Positions 35,887-50,800 of a stretch of DNA of 64,000 bases are shown here, piece by piece (within the stretch, counting starts at the first letter, position 1; each line of letters starts with the position of its first letter). Under the pieces are notes generated by a model. It made no database searches, was not told the origin of the DNA, and saw only the letters and a list, made by a program, of their open reading frames with translations. The position numbers were made by a program, and so were the translations under genes. Origin of the DNA: Dreissena polymorpha (taxonomy: Eukaryota; Mollusca; Bivalvia; Myida; Dreissenidae); the NCBI RefSeq assembly GCF_020536995.1, contig NC_068367.1, forward strand, positions 64,693,945-64,757,944. Reading direction: 5' to 3'.

Positions 35887-38800
35887 ATGCCGAAAAAGCG
35901 CTTCCAAAGAAACCCTTCAAGCGACGATCATAAAGAAAATATACTGTTAAAATCAAGGTATTATGTCAATGGAAAATAGTTTTAGAATTTTCTCCAATAT
36001 GATAGTTGCCCATCGTGTTTTAAACTTACTTATGTGGTATTAAAATGAGTGAAATTTGAGGACTGTTCCGTTCAGTTGTAAGAGCCTAAAGAGGAACTGA
36101 ATTTTAGTCTAAAACAAAATAATACGCAATTCATGCATAAAAATGACCCTAGAGAAAATCGTATTAAATTACATTGTTTCCATTAATCATTGTTATGTAT
36201 TTTTATATGAGAATCGTTAATAAAACTGCTGTCTGTTACAATGGCTCATTTTTCGCTTTTGATAAAGTTTTATTCCCCAAAGTTTTATTCCCCATTCACC
36301 TGGATCATTAACATCAGTTCAGAACGAAATTGTTTATTTGGAACAAAAATAACTAAAATCGTTGTAATAGCACTTATTTATTTGAAATTAATCCAAGTTT
36401 GTAATCATATTGAAACAATTATGTTTTCAGGAAACGTAAGGCATCAAGTCCACTTGAAGACATTGATATCAACATTCCAGAGTCCAGCAGCAATCACATA
36501 AAGAACTCAACATGGGACATCGACTCTGCTCTTACCAAAAAGATCCTCCATGATATGGGCGCTGAGGTCCTATCACAGACCAGCACAGATAGTTGCGGCA
36601 GCTCCGAGACAACCCCTGCCATCACTGCGTACACCGAGAACAGCCAGAGCAGCTGTTCAAGTTTTAATTTGCCTCCTGTACCAGGGGTGTGTGATTTTTT
36701 TTTTAACTGAGTACATCTAATTCACAGTGCTCCAGCTAGGCCTACATGGAAGGGCCCCTTGCCCTGTCCTTTCAAAGCCTCGCCCTACCCTTCTGAGGCC
36801 ATGCCCTGCCCTTTTATTTATTAAAAAAAAAATTAAATATTAAAATTTATAAATCTCTTATTACATTGTAACAATTATTAAAAACATAAACATTACTATG
36901 CATTCCAGATATGCCTGCACTCTCTAAAGTGCCCTTTTGACAAAATACTGCATGTAGAAAGTGCCCTTTTGACAAAATAGCCCCCATGCCCTTTTTAAAT
37001 CCTAGCTGGAGCACAGAGTTCTATTTACAAATTATTTAAAGAAATAAAATCAAGATTTATATATGACTAATCACATAGTTTAATATTTTAGTCTATTCAA
37101 GACAGTATTTTTTTTCCTAATTGGGAAAAGTACTGGTACCATACCAATTGGAAAAAAATGGCGCTAAAAACCCTGATTAGGAAAAATTGCATTCTTGAAT
37201 CTTCAGATTGGGAAAAACAGGTCTCTTATTGCATGGTATAACTTGCACAGACTTGTACAAATATTCATTTACATGCATTTTGCTGTAAATGTTCAGTTTC
37301 AGCGCTCATTTTATTTGTTCAAATGCGGATAATGCACTTTTAGAACAAATTTGACTTAATTTCCCTTTGTGGAACTTTTAATATGGCAGTTTAGAATTGT
37401 GTAGTGTTTCCTCCATTGAGAAAGTACCTTTAATGGGTACTTCATAAACTTTAAAAAAGGAAAAAAAAACTCTGCAAGATATCTGTCGGTGTCAAAATAA
37501 AACATACCTTATTTAACTTGTATTTATATCTTCTCCATGAAATGTTTCTTTAAATTGTTAAAAAATAATAATTTATTACTAGTTTAACATTTAAGAATTT
37601 ATTAAGGTAAAAGAATAACTGATCATATGCATTAGGAAATTTACCATAAATGTGAACTACAGCACTTTAAAACATTAGAAAATGATTTATCGTGGGCAAT
37701 TAATTAGAGACTTATGGACTTGTAATGTTTTAGATGATATTTGATATGGAGCATTCAGCAATTACCATTTATACTAACACAAATCTTTAGTTTGTTTTGG
37801 AATTTATAATGGAAGGGCATTATTTTTTAGGCACCTAGAATTTTACTACCCAATCAGAGAGACAATGTGACCTCAGGCAGCGATGATTCAGAAAGCAGCT
37901 TAGATGATAAAATCACACCCTCATTCAAATCATTTCATTCACATCCAGAACATCATTTAAAATTGTATATAAATAGACCAGCTAAACGACAAAGGACCGA
38001 TCCATTTGCATTTGGTAAGTGTAACTGATGACCACTGATTGTAGTTTTTGTTTTACTGCTATATAATTAAGTTTATGTAAGGTTGAAAATTGTATGGCTG
38101 ATTGATAAGCAATGGTTGATTTATTTGATCTTGTACTCAGTAACAAAATGTCAAAGATAAGTTTTCAAAACACAAAGCATGAGGCTGATAAATTGTACAC
38201 TGTAAATCCAATATAATTTATTTCATTTTTTTGTATTTCGCTTGTTGAATCATTGTAAGTAATTAAAGATGTGAACAGCATGTTGAGGAGTGATTTTTGT
38301 GTTACCATTACACAAACGTTTATTTATTTTTCTAATCATGATGTAAAGAGGGTATTTCTCAAACAAAATCAGGAATTTCCTCGGGATTGTGTTAAGAAAA
38401 AAATAGCAAAGACCAGCGGTTGAAAACGGCTTAAATTCACTCAATTGGTCATTTTGGGCTCGGGCACTACTTTAAAGAACCTCGGGTACTTTCAAGTTTA
38501 CTTCAGTGTACCTTGGGTACAGAACATATACTAAAATGTACCCAGGAATACTAACGTTTATTTGGTTGTCTGCTCATTTTTAAAAACAATTCATTTTAAT
38601 GTACATATTCTTTGAAATGGCATCTATATAATTGAACCTCGTACTCAAAAAAGCATGTTGAGGCAGGTTTTGTTTTAAAGGGGCCTTTTCACGGTTTTTG
38701 GCATGATTTGAAATAAGTCATTAAATGCTTAATATTGATAAATGTAAACATTGGATCTTAAAAGCTTCAGTAAAAAATCAAGAATAAAATTTAAAAAGGG

Positions 38801-41800
38801 GGGAAAAAGTAGCCGCAGCTGGACTTGAACCGGTGACCCCAGGAGTCCTGGAGTAACCTGGAATAAAAACGCATTAGACTGCTCGGCTGTTCTGCCAAGC
38901 ATACTTAGTTGAAGTATTTTATGCATTATATGAGCAATCTTTGTAGTTTCACAAAATTTAACGACAACAGAACTCTCCAAATTATTCAATCGTTTCGCGT
39001 TGCAACACTATATAATTTTTAGTTTTTTAAATCGTCAAAAGATGCATATATTGCAGTGTTCTGCCGTGAATCTTTACTGTTGGGGACAGGGACCCATTAG
39101 GGTTTAAAAAGTGGGGACAAAAAGGAAAAATCTGGGGACACCGTAATATATTTGTAGCAGAATTAAATTTCTGAAACTAATCACCTTTTACTTGCACACT
39201 TAAATTTGCTTGATTTCTTCGTACTGTGAGCCAGTCCACAGGATGTAACATTCTAATTCAAACTTGAACATTTTTTAAACTTTAAAAACTGTCAAACAAT
39301 TGTCAACATATTTATGAAACTTTGAACAGATTTATGGTCATTGGACTCAGCATTGCGTGTCAAAGTCCTTGTTCGATATTAAGAATTACCGATAGTAAAG
39401 GCATTCTCTTTTTTGTGCTTTATGCACAAACTGCATGTCATTTTGTTAATGTCAAACAGTGCCAAAGACAATTTTCAAAGACAATTTGCTTGGAATGTAC
39501 ATTTAGGGGCAGACTTTTTTGTAATTGCTAAACAATGTTGGAATCAATGGGTTTTTATTCTTAATTTCTATTCGCCCGCGGGCCCATATACGGAAAACGG
39601 GTGGGGACAAATCTTTTATTTTTGCGCCAATGACACAAGGGCGCATCCACGGCAGAACACTGTATTGGCTATATTTGACCATGGTTAATGTTCGGTTATA
39701 CTGTTTCCTCACAAATATCATAACTAAAAAAGAAAATTTGCGAATCTGAAACAACTTTTTTCAATTTTGTCAATTTACCAAACCGTGAAAAGATCCCTTT
39801 AAGATAATTTAATTTAAAGTATTTTGTAGCGAATTTTATGCCATCGGATTTTGGCGGGGATAACACTCAGGGTACAGTCTAATATTTGCTTGGTATGATT
39901 AAGTATATTTTCCATATCCGTTGTGTGTACATTATAGTATACTTAAAATTACTTGTGGTGCTTTGAAGTAGTACCTGAGTTGACAATGACCAATAGACCG
40001 TTATGTTCTTTTATTTGATGTGTCAATTTATAAATTGCTACATTACTTCAGAGCTTATATGTGCATAAATGATAATATTTAAACGTTGAGGCAGATGGGT
40101 ATGTCTGATTTCGAAATTCTGGCACATGGGGTATCTATGTACTTAAAATCCTTGGGGAATGGCCTGTAATCAAATTGTGTTACTGTAATTTCAGATCACT
40201 TTGGCGTGCTATCAGATGAGATGGTGCTAGGTATATTCAGTTGGTTGCCAAAGTTTGTGCTCGCAAAATGTGCTAGAGTGTGCAAGAAGTGGAGCAGATT
40301 AGTGTAAGTTGCATTTGCAATTGTGTGAATATTAAAGAATATTTTTACTTATTATTTTTACTTTGTGTAATAACTGAACCATTTAGACTGTGAAAAGCAC
40401 AGGGCCTATAAACATGGTGTTATAGCAAAAAAAATCAATTGTCCCAGACAGACTTTTCATATACTTAAACTATCTCTTTACAAACACTGAACCTGTTCGG
40501 ACTGTTCCTTTTAATAGTTTTATGCCCCCGGATCGAAAGATCTCGGGTATATTGTTTTTGGCCTGTCTGTCTGTCTAATTTCTGATTGGTAAGCGGCTGT
40601 CAGTCAGTCAGCCATTGTATGTGTGTGTCACAAAACTTTAACCTTGGTTTAACTTTTATAACTTTTGCAATATTGAAGATAGCAACTTCATATTTGGCAT
40701 GCTTGTGTATCACATGGAGCTGCACATTTTGAGTGGTGAAAAGTCAAGGTCAAGGTCATCCTTCAAGGTCAAAGGTCAAATATTGTATTTTTCATTCCTA
40801 AAACTTTAACCTTCGTTAAAGTTTGGTCATAACTTTTTGAATATTGAAGATTGCAACTTGATATTTGGCATGCATGTGTATCTCATGGAGCTGCACATTT
40901 TGATTGGCTAATGGTCAAGGTCATCGTTCAAGGTCAAGCATATGGCTTCAAAGCGGCGCAATAGGGGGACTTGTGTTTCTGACAAACACATCTCTTGTTG
41001 TATTTGGAAATTAGGCAGTTTTTCAGATAAAATTAAATTAAAACACAAACATTTTTCCCATGACAATTTATCTTGTATTTAATTAATTGATAAAATCATA
41101 GATGAAATGGTTACTTAATTAGTTATTTTCTTCAGTCACTGTGATTTGTCCGTGGTCAGTTGTATTTGCAAGTGTCTTAGTTACATATTAATGTAAATAC
41201 ATAATGATTAGAAAACAATGTTTGAATAAACTGTCTTTATTAATATTTTGGAAACACAAATAAATGTACAGTGTAAATTATTTTGACACAACTTACACGT
41301 TACTGTCTGTCGTTAGTCTAATTTGCATAATGTGACTGGTGCATAATAAGGAATTAGTTGGAATAAATTGCCAATTTAAATTCATTTAAAAATGCGCATA
41401 TGCAATAAAAATCAAAGAGAAATAACCAACTGCTTTACAGTGACTTATTGTGCGCAAAGGGGATAAAATATAGCGTTAAGAAAATAAAGTATTTGCATTG
41501 TTATTGTTATGCGTTTATCATATCGCCATGAAACATTGCCCGGTCTTTTATTGATTTATTTCTGATTGGTAAGCGGCTGGATATGACGTCATGAGCAGTA
41601 ACTGACGAAACCTCTTCGCTACTTTCTGAAAACAGTACAATCTATGAATGTTGCTAATGTCCGCCATCTTGCAATTTTAAATTATCTATTGGCAAAGTAA
41701 AGAACTGCAATATCATATTTTAATGCAGTATGTCAACCAAATTATATATTGATTGTATTTGCTAGGTTACTGGTTACTGGTTTTCATTTTATGCAGTCAT

Positions 41801-44800
41801 ACGATATGCATATTTTACTTCATGTGCAAAAGACATATCTCGACATGTTTTCAGACAGTCATTTTCGGATATGTATGGTTTGTTGATTTTAATTATTTTC
41901 GACGTTCTTTATAACATTTTTATAGAATGATAAATACACATGCGGTGTTACCGATGGTCTGATTGACAATATTTTGCAATGTACCAGAAATCGCACCTAG
42001 AAAGACTAAAAAAAGAAAAATACTCTAGGGCTCTGCCCTATATTCCCTATATCCTACATCCTCAGTCTCTAGGCTTAAAGCGGGTATATACGATTTTTTA
42101 TATGTGTTTAATTGTAATATATTGATAAAATATGTTACAATAACACAAAATAGGCAAGAAAAATTATACATTAAAGCCGAATTTCATAAAATGCAGCAAA
42201 GACAAATTAGCGCCCCGAGCCGATAGTGACGTACATATTTTCCTACAATAACCGAAGCATTCATCTTTGTATTATAAACCGTTAAACTACAAGGGGTGCT
42301 CCAGAAGTTCATGGATTTTCGCTATAACTTATTAGTTTGCTGGTAAAAGTCAATGAAATTTACATATTATACAAACCAATTATCATGGACTTTATATATA
42401 AGCTAAAAATGCATGAATTCCATAAAGCGTGTTTGAAACGCGTTGCCATAGAGACCTCAGTAACAACATGCGGCGCACGCATGTATTTTATTATAAGTAT
42501 GACCGTTATGGAATTAAAATTTGGTTTAAATGTCGTTGATAAACAGAATTTACGGCAAATTTCACGTTACAGCGCCTAAGTCCTCCTTACAGCCCAGATT
42601 TTGCCCCTATGGACTTCCGCGTCATCCCGGAAGTTAAATCACAGTTGCGCGGTATTCGCTTTGCAAGTAAACAGGAACTTACAGTTGCAGCAAAGCGAAT
42701 CGTGTCGTCTTTTGACGCTGACTGGTATAGAGACACTTTTGACAAGTGGATTTCCCAACACATAAAGTGCATTCGCGTTGGAGGTGATTATGTGGAAAAG
42801 ATTTGACAGTTGTTAAATTCATAACGTCATTGACGTTGAGCAGAAACGTTACACGTGCGTTGGTGTGCGCATTGTGCACATGTTTAAATCTCATATATAT
42901 ATTTATTGTTTTATGTATTTCCATGATATTTGGAGAGTATATTTGGAAAGGACGAAATATTCTTAACATGCTATTTGTTTGTCCATTTATGTTACCAAAT
43001 GAAAGTTAAAGCGAAAATCCATGAACTTCTGGAACACCCCTCGTAAGTTTAGATGCACATCCTACATGTATGGTATACATGCTGGCGAATTCGGCTGTAC
43101 AGCCGTTTTCAATTTCAGAATTAAATATCTGGCTTATTTCGCATTTTTCGACACATGTTCTTCTTAACTTTTATTTTAATTTATATTGAAATATATATAT
43201 AATAAGTTTTTTACACAGTTTATATAAATTCATAAATATTTGACAAAATCGTATATACCCGCTTTAAGTATTAATTACATATGAATGAAATGTGTATTTT
43301 GGCCAAATAAAACACATGTTTTACAGTTCTAAGGAGAGCAATATCTCTATAACATCATGGCAGTTTAAATAAAATGTTTAGTTGGTGTTTCAGCATATTT
43401 TATTATAGATATATGTTTATTATCCTATCCCCACGCTTTTTGAAAAGCATGGGGACATTGTGGTTATCTCCGCCTTCTGTCCGTCCGTCCTGGCCACTAT
43501 CTCCTACACTATAAGCACTAGAACCTTGAAACTTACACACATGGTAGCTATGAGCATATGTGCAACCCTGCACTATTTGGAATTTTGATCTGACCCCTGG
43601 GTCAAAAGTTATGGGGGTTGGGGTGGGGATTGGGCAAGGTCAGAGATTTGCACTCATTTTTTGTTATTTTACATTAACTTCTTCGTTTCTACACCCATTT
43701 ACTTCAAATTGATACTGAACATCTCTTATGACAATACGGTCAATCCCAACTATGCATGGCCCCATTACCAACCCTGGGGCGCCCCCGCCCACATAGACCA
43801 CGCCCACCCAAAATTGCCTTTTACTATAACTTCTTCATTTCTACACTGATTTACTTCAAATTGATACTAAACATCTCTTATGACAATACGGTCAATCTCA
43901 ATTATGCATGGCCCCATTATCAACCCTGGGGCGCCCTCGCCCACGTAGACCACGCCCACCCAAAATTGCCTTTTATTATAAATTCTTCATTTCTACACTG
44001 ACTAACTTCAAATTGATACTGAACATATCTTATGACAATACGGTCAATCTCAACTATGCATGGCCCCATTATCAACCCTGGGGCGCCCCCTGGGTTAAAC
44101 ATGCGCCGTGGGGATACGCGTCAGCCTCTGCCGCGCCATTTCTAGTTAATTGTGAAACATTAATATAAAAGTACCTTTACGCGTTTAATCAAAGGTCGGC
44201 TCACTTCTCCCTAATAAAATTTGAAGGAGAAGTCACTTTTCCCTAAAATTTTGGGCTAGGATGATTCTTGGAATAGTTTTATTTCTGTCAGTCTGTCAGT
44301 ATGTCACACACTTTTAATGGCTATATCTAAGAAACTATACAATATATAAATATGAAACTTCATGAATGTATATTTATTTATCAATGAGGAGAGTCCCTTG
44401 CATTAAACAATTAACATTGTTTTATTATATCATACAACAAGGGATTTGCACGGAGCCAAAAAAAAAAATTTGCGGGAATGTCAATTCAGCGATTAACACA
44501 TTCATAAATGAGTTTATGTGTTGTTAAATAGGCTAGATGAGTCTTTATGGAAGAGGATAGACCTGTCTACGAAGACTCTGGCCCCGGGGGTGCTGGGACA
44601 TGTGCTTAACAGGGGTGTGTGGGCGTTACGAATGGCAAAGTCTGAGGTAGGCATAGTAGGAATGTATTAATGGTTTTATGCAGATGTGTGTCATAAACAT
44701 TGCAGATTATTTGGTCATATTAGATAACGCATGATAGAACTATTTCCTTTATTTGTACATTAAACAGTTATATGCATAATTTGTACACTAAATAGTTTGG

Positions 44801-47800
44801 TTATAGAAAAGTTTAATTGAAGACAACAATTGTTGCAAAAATCCAGTTTAGGCAGAAAGTGTTGTACCTGGTTACCCTGATTACAGGCTAATCTGGGACG
44901 ACACTTTAGACACGTGCATTAAACCCCCTTTTCGCAGAGAGAGGCTAATATAATCTTGTCAACCAGGTCACATGAGATTGTATGCACTTGTTAAAAGGTT
45001 GTAGTTGACAATATTTGATCAACAATCCTTGTTAATTGCAAACCAATGGTTACGTGGAATGTTGCAAATCAGGGGCTAATCATGACACAAACTGGACATT
45101 ATTGTCCCCTACTGGTTTCACCGGAGGGGACTTATGGTTTGCACTGCTTCTGTCGGTCTGTCTGTCCGTCACACTTTTCTGGATCCTGCGATAACTTTAA
45201 AAGTTCTTCATATTTTTTCATGAAACTTGAAACATGGATAGATGGCAATATTGACATTATGCACGTCATTTCATTTTGTTCCTACGTCAAAAATTCGGGT
45301 TGCTATGGCAACAAATAGACTAGAAATACTGCTGAAAATGGTGGTTTTCTGGATCCTGAGATAACTTTAAAAGTTCTTAATATTTTTTCATGAAACTTGC
45401 GACATGGATAGATGGCAATATGGACATTATGCACGTCTTTTCATTTTGTTCCTACGTCAAAAATTGTGGTTGCTATGGCAACCAAAAAAAATAATATACA
45501 ATTCTGAGAATGGTGGAATTACCGACAATGGTGGCGCCGGTAGGGGACATTATTGCTTGACAATAGCCTTGTTTGAATATTTGTTGCCTTCCCTATTGAA
45601 TAATAAATAGTTTTGTTGTTTGTACCTTTCAGATTGAAGGCCCGATATTCACTGGTCCATCTAGTCCAATAAAAATTACAAGGTTAGTAAAACAAAGGGG
45701 TCCTGGTTTTCTGACAAGGGTATGATTATTTGATATGGTCCTTTGTTTAATACCTGTTACATGTACTATGTTTACTGAGAATGGAATTGCCTAAGACATC
45801 CCATGGGAAAGACGTCGGACATCTGACATATCAGATAAAATTTACTGAGGTCTAGTAAAATTTCAGAAAATTTTGGACCTTTTAATATGGAAAACTTTGG
45901 TTAAAAATAAATCCAAAATTAAAAATATGTGTAAGAAAAATACAGACTGGTTTATATTTATTTTTCAGAGATAGATTATTTAACTTTTATTTGAAACAGA
46001 TTTGACCAAAGAGTCGTACTGGCTATCTTTGCTGGTGATGTAAAAATCTCCAAGCATTATTTTTAGAATCCAATATTGCACCTTGTTTCTAAGTTGGATT
46101 ACAAAATTACAGCTCCCGCTAAGAAAATTTGTTGCGAGTAATCTCAAGATATAAAGCAAATATTTATAAGAAATAAATGCTAATCACTTTCTTGATGATT
46201 AGTTGATGAAGTTAGCAACATTTTAAAATTTAACAAAAGTTATTAAGGATACAAAATAGCAGACTACATGCACATTCCTTAAGTCCAGTTTTCGCAGAAC
46301 AGGTCTCTTGATAACTGAGGTACCGCACTTTCAGACTCAGCAAGCTTCAGTACCTGGACCTCAGTATGGCAGGGGCAAGTCCAGAGGTGCTGGAGGAAAT
46401 ATTCTCCGTATGTAGAGACCTGCGCAAAATTAGCCTGGAGAACCTTGAAGTGAACGACCGAATATGCAGGTTTTTAAATTATAATGCCCCCGGATTGAAT
46501 GATCGGGGCATATTGTTTTTGGCCTGTCTGTCTGTCATTCTGTCCCAAAACTTTATCCTTGGTTAAAGTTTTGCGATAACTTTTGCAATATTGAAGATAG
46601 CAACTTGATATTTGGCATGTATGTGTATCTCATGAAGCTGCACATTTTGAGTGGTGAAAGTTCATGGTCATTCTTCAAGGTCAAAAGTAAAAAAAAATAC
46701 AATCCAAGAGAAGTAATAAGCTTTTAAAGGGAGATGATTTGTAAACCTGCCAAATGATCTGTTGAAATTTTATTTCAAAGCGGCGCAATAGGGGTCTTTG
46801 TGTTTCTGACAAACACATCTCTTGTTTGTTATTAAAATGCAGGCAATGCTAAAAGTGGTGATGGATAAAAATATTTTTGATAACAAATTTAGTCACATTG
46901 TTTTATTGCCTTGCAAAATCCAAATGGTGGCACTTGTGGAATTTTAATTTGTAAAGAGTTAAATATATTGTATTTCAAAAGTGGAAAAAAATTAGAATTT
47001 TTGTTTTGTAAAAAAAAGCCAAAAGATTATTGACATGAGTAACTTCAGGAAAGCTTCGCAAGTATAAAATTGTAAATGTAAATACTATTGTAAGTACATT
47101 TTAATTTCTGTTATGGCTTATCACCATTAAGAAAGAAAATCCTGTTTCAGCCACATTGGTGAGAATAAAGAATTGGAAGCGCTCAACATGGCTATGTGTC
47201 AGGGAGTGACAGCTTTTGGTCTAGTGCCTTTGTTATCCCATTGCAGGAAGTAAGTGTGCTGTGTCTGTGTCTAGTTAAGCAATGATTAGTAACATTTTTA
47301 GGGATTAAGAATATATTTATCATGGCAAGGATACTGTCAGCACAGAGGAGATTGCAGAAACGCTACTCTACTTGGTCCTAATTGTGCATGTGAATGTTCA
47401 ATGGAATACTGAAGGACTTCGAAACAAAATCACAATCATAGATTCAACAATTTATAATCACAGTGTAACTTCTTGTTCTTTGATATGATTACCTCAATTT
47501 CCTGAACAAAATAGTTGTACAAATAGTTTGTTATGAATATGATGCTAAATTTGTTTGAAAAAGTGTTTTGTAAATCCAGTTTGGCCCAGGAAATTAGGGT
47601 AATAACTTCCTATGAGGTGTTCACAATATCACCTCCCTGACAATATGAACCTCGTTCTCAGAAATCTCGGCTTCATGCATGTGTAGACAGTGTCGTTCCA
47701 ATCTCACCTTCATGCATGTGTAGACAGTGTCGTTCCAGTTTAGCCTGCACAGCCTGCACATGATAATCAGGGATGACACTCTCCACTTTTAATGAAATTT

Positions 47801-50800
47801 TCATTTAAAAGAAGTCCTTTCTTAATGAAAATCCAGTTTAAGGAAGAAAGTTTTGTTCCTGATTAGCCTGTGCGGACAGCACGGGCTTATCTGGAACGAC
47901 ACTTTTCGCACATGCGTTTAACCCGATTTCCATAGAAGGAGACCATAATACACATTTTCTGTTGTTGCAATGCCAGGCTAGAGTCCCTACACATGGGCTG
48001 GACCAACCTGCATCGTCACAGCGTGGTTTACCTGTGTCTGTGTGCCCCGCCCTCTCTCAGGCATCTCAACATCAGTGGCTGCAGGGAGAACATCACTGAC
48101 GAAGGTAGGCAAGGAACACAATGTAGGCACTGGACCCTGGACAGTACAGCTTATTGTTTGGCCCAACAGAATTTATTTATTAATTTGAACAAGAGCTTTG
48201 CTCTTGTGGTGTAAGGAATTAGAACTATGCCCTGAAATTGGAAACTATAGAGTCCATGTACTAAGTGGGAAAAACATCTATTGTTTGATATATATCAATT
48301 GTGAACAATTTGGGATAAAACATACATAAACCAGTACATTCCATTCCAAAATCCATTTTTAGCTCAACTATTATATATGAAATATATATAGTGGAGCTAT
48401 CCTACTCACCCCGGCATCAGCGTTCCGTTCCGTGCCGTTAGTGTGCAAATGTTAAAGTTTTCGTACTACCCCAATTATTTTCATTGTCCCTTGACATATT
48501 GCTTTCATATTTTGCATACTTGTTTACATACATGACCCCAACCAATAAACAAGAGCAGAAAACTCTTTATCAAGCATTTTGTCATAGGTATGGCCCCTTT
48601 TCCACTTAGAATATGCAGCAAATGTTAAAGTTTTCGTTCTACCCCATTTATTTTCATTGTCCCTTGACATATTGCTTTTATATTTTGCATACTTGTTTTC
48701 CAACATCACCCCAACCTATAAACAAGAGCAGACAACTATATCAAGCATTTTGTCATAATTATTGCCCCTTTTATACTAGAATATGCATATTATTGATAAT
48801 TCTATGTTAAAGTTTGCGTACTACCCCAAGTATTTCCTATATCCTTTGACATATTGCTTTTATATGTTGCATACCTGCTAACCAACATGACCCCAACCTA
48901 TAAACAAGAGCAGACCACTGTATCAAGCATTTTGACATAATTATGGCCCCTTTTACACTTAGATAATTGAACATTTTGCTTAAATTGCCATAACTTATTT
49001 ATTTATGATCACATTTTATTATTACTTTGCCAAAACAACACTTACCTAAATACCACAATGGATTCCACCCAAACAATACCCCACGCCCCTACCCGGAATC
49101 CCTCCTCCCCCCCAACCTCCCCCCCCCCCCAATTTTAATTTTTATTTTTTAAACATCATCTATTAAATTACCAAACCCCACATTATACCCCCTCTCACCC
49201 CCACCCCGCCCATTTTTTTTTTAAAGATCATCTAATAAATTACCACACCCACATTATACCCCCCTCTCACCCCCCCTACCCCCCCAAACAAAATATTTTT
49301 TTTCCTTTTATTATTTTTGAAAGATCGTCTAATAAATTATTGAATATGAACAATTTCCCCATGATGGCTTAGGTTATACTGTCAAGCACTCGAATAGTCG
49401 AGCACGCTGTCCTCTGACAGCTCTTGTTTAATTTGGACTTGAGAAATAAATGTTGTTAACCAGAAAATATTATTTGTCTTGCATAATTTACAAATGAACA
49501 TTATCGCTATCTCTCTGATAATGCTTTGTATACTCTTAACAAATTTTGTGTGTGAACATTTGTCCATTAACTTATTATATTTTCTTACAACCAAAAATTT
49601 TAACAAACAATGTAGCACTTTATGGTGTGTGACAATTTGCCATTTGACTTTATACTTTTATCATTTTATTCCCCCCCCCACACACACAAAGTGTGTGTCC
49701 CAAAACTTTAACCATGGTTAAAGTTTTGTAATAACTTGCATTATTGAAGATAGCAACTTGATATTTGGCATGCATGTGTATCTCATGGAGCTGCACATTT
49801 TGAGTGGTGAAAGGTCAAGGTCATCCTTCACGGTCAAGGTCAAATATATGGCTTCAAAGCGGCGCAGTAGGGGGCATTGTGTTTCTGACAAACACATCTC
49901 TTGTTTTCCATGCAAAAATTCTAACTTAAAAGCACTTGTAAATAAGTTTTTTTGAGCATCTTATGAAAAATCCTGAGATGACATTTTGATAACCTAAAGC
50001 AATTACCATGACATTAAAGAAGCGCACCTGATAACAAAATACTGGTGCAAATAAAAACTTTCAAAATAAGGGATAATTATTTTGAAAAGGTGGCCATAGG
50101 TTTGTACATCAAGTTTTCCAACCTATGACTGTTACATCTGTAAGATTTTTTTTGTTTGGAAAGTGGCCAGTGTAAAAACTGACTTAGTTGTGTACATCAC
50201 ATGAAGTTTAACAACATTTTATTATCCTTACATTTTCCAGAGGTACAGCAGCTGTGTAAAACTTGTCCTAACCTTAGAGAGCTTGACCTCAGTGACTCCA
50301 CAGCCCTCACAAATGAGTCAGTGATCTGCATTATGACCCATCTAGATTGCCTGGAACATCTGTCACTTAGTCGCTGCTACCACATTTCTCCCGGAGTCAT
50401 TCCGTAAGTTGCTGTTAGTTTTTTACCCTGAAAAACTGACTCACATATTTATTATTTCTAATTGTCTTAAAAAAAGTACATGACATCCAAAAAAGTTGTA
50501 TGATTGTATATACCATAATAAAAAGTATTTTTGCATTTATCATGTTGAAAGTGCAGTGTTTTTGTGACATGTTTTCAGTCACTAACAGGTCTTGTTTGCC
50601 CCTTTGAAAATGTTAAAATTGTTCTTTCTTATTTGAACAGACTAACTCTATGGCGTTAAACACACATGGTAACTTTATCCTAACCTTTACTATAGATTAA
50701 GTTTCATTTGCTGATAATGATTAAAATTACCTTTACACACCACTGACATGAATTTAATTCCATATTTCTTATTGGGTTTAATTGCCGGGTCATCATTAAG

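Noticed and set aside
43661-44168. Overlapping frames repeating a YDNTVN-type segment
   Set aside because: They arise from the three tandem 152-bp units of a dispersed repeat in a SKP2 intron.
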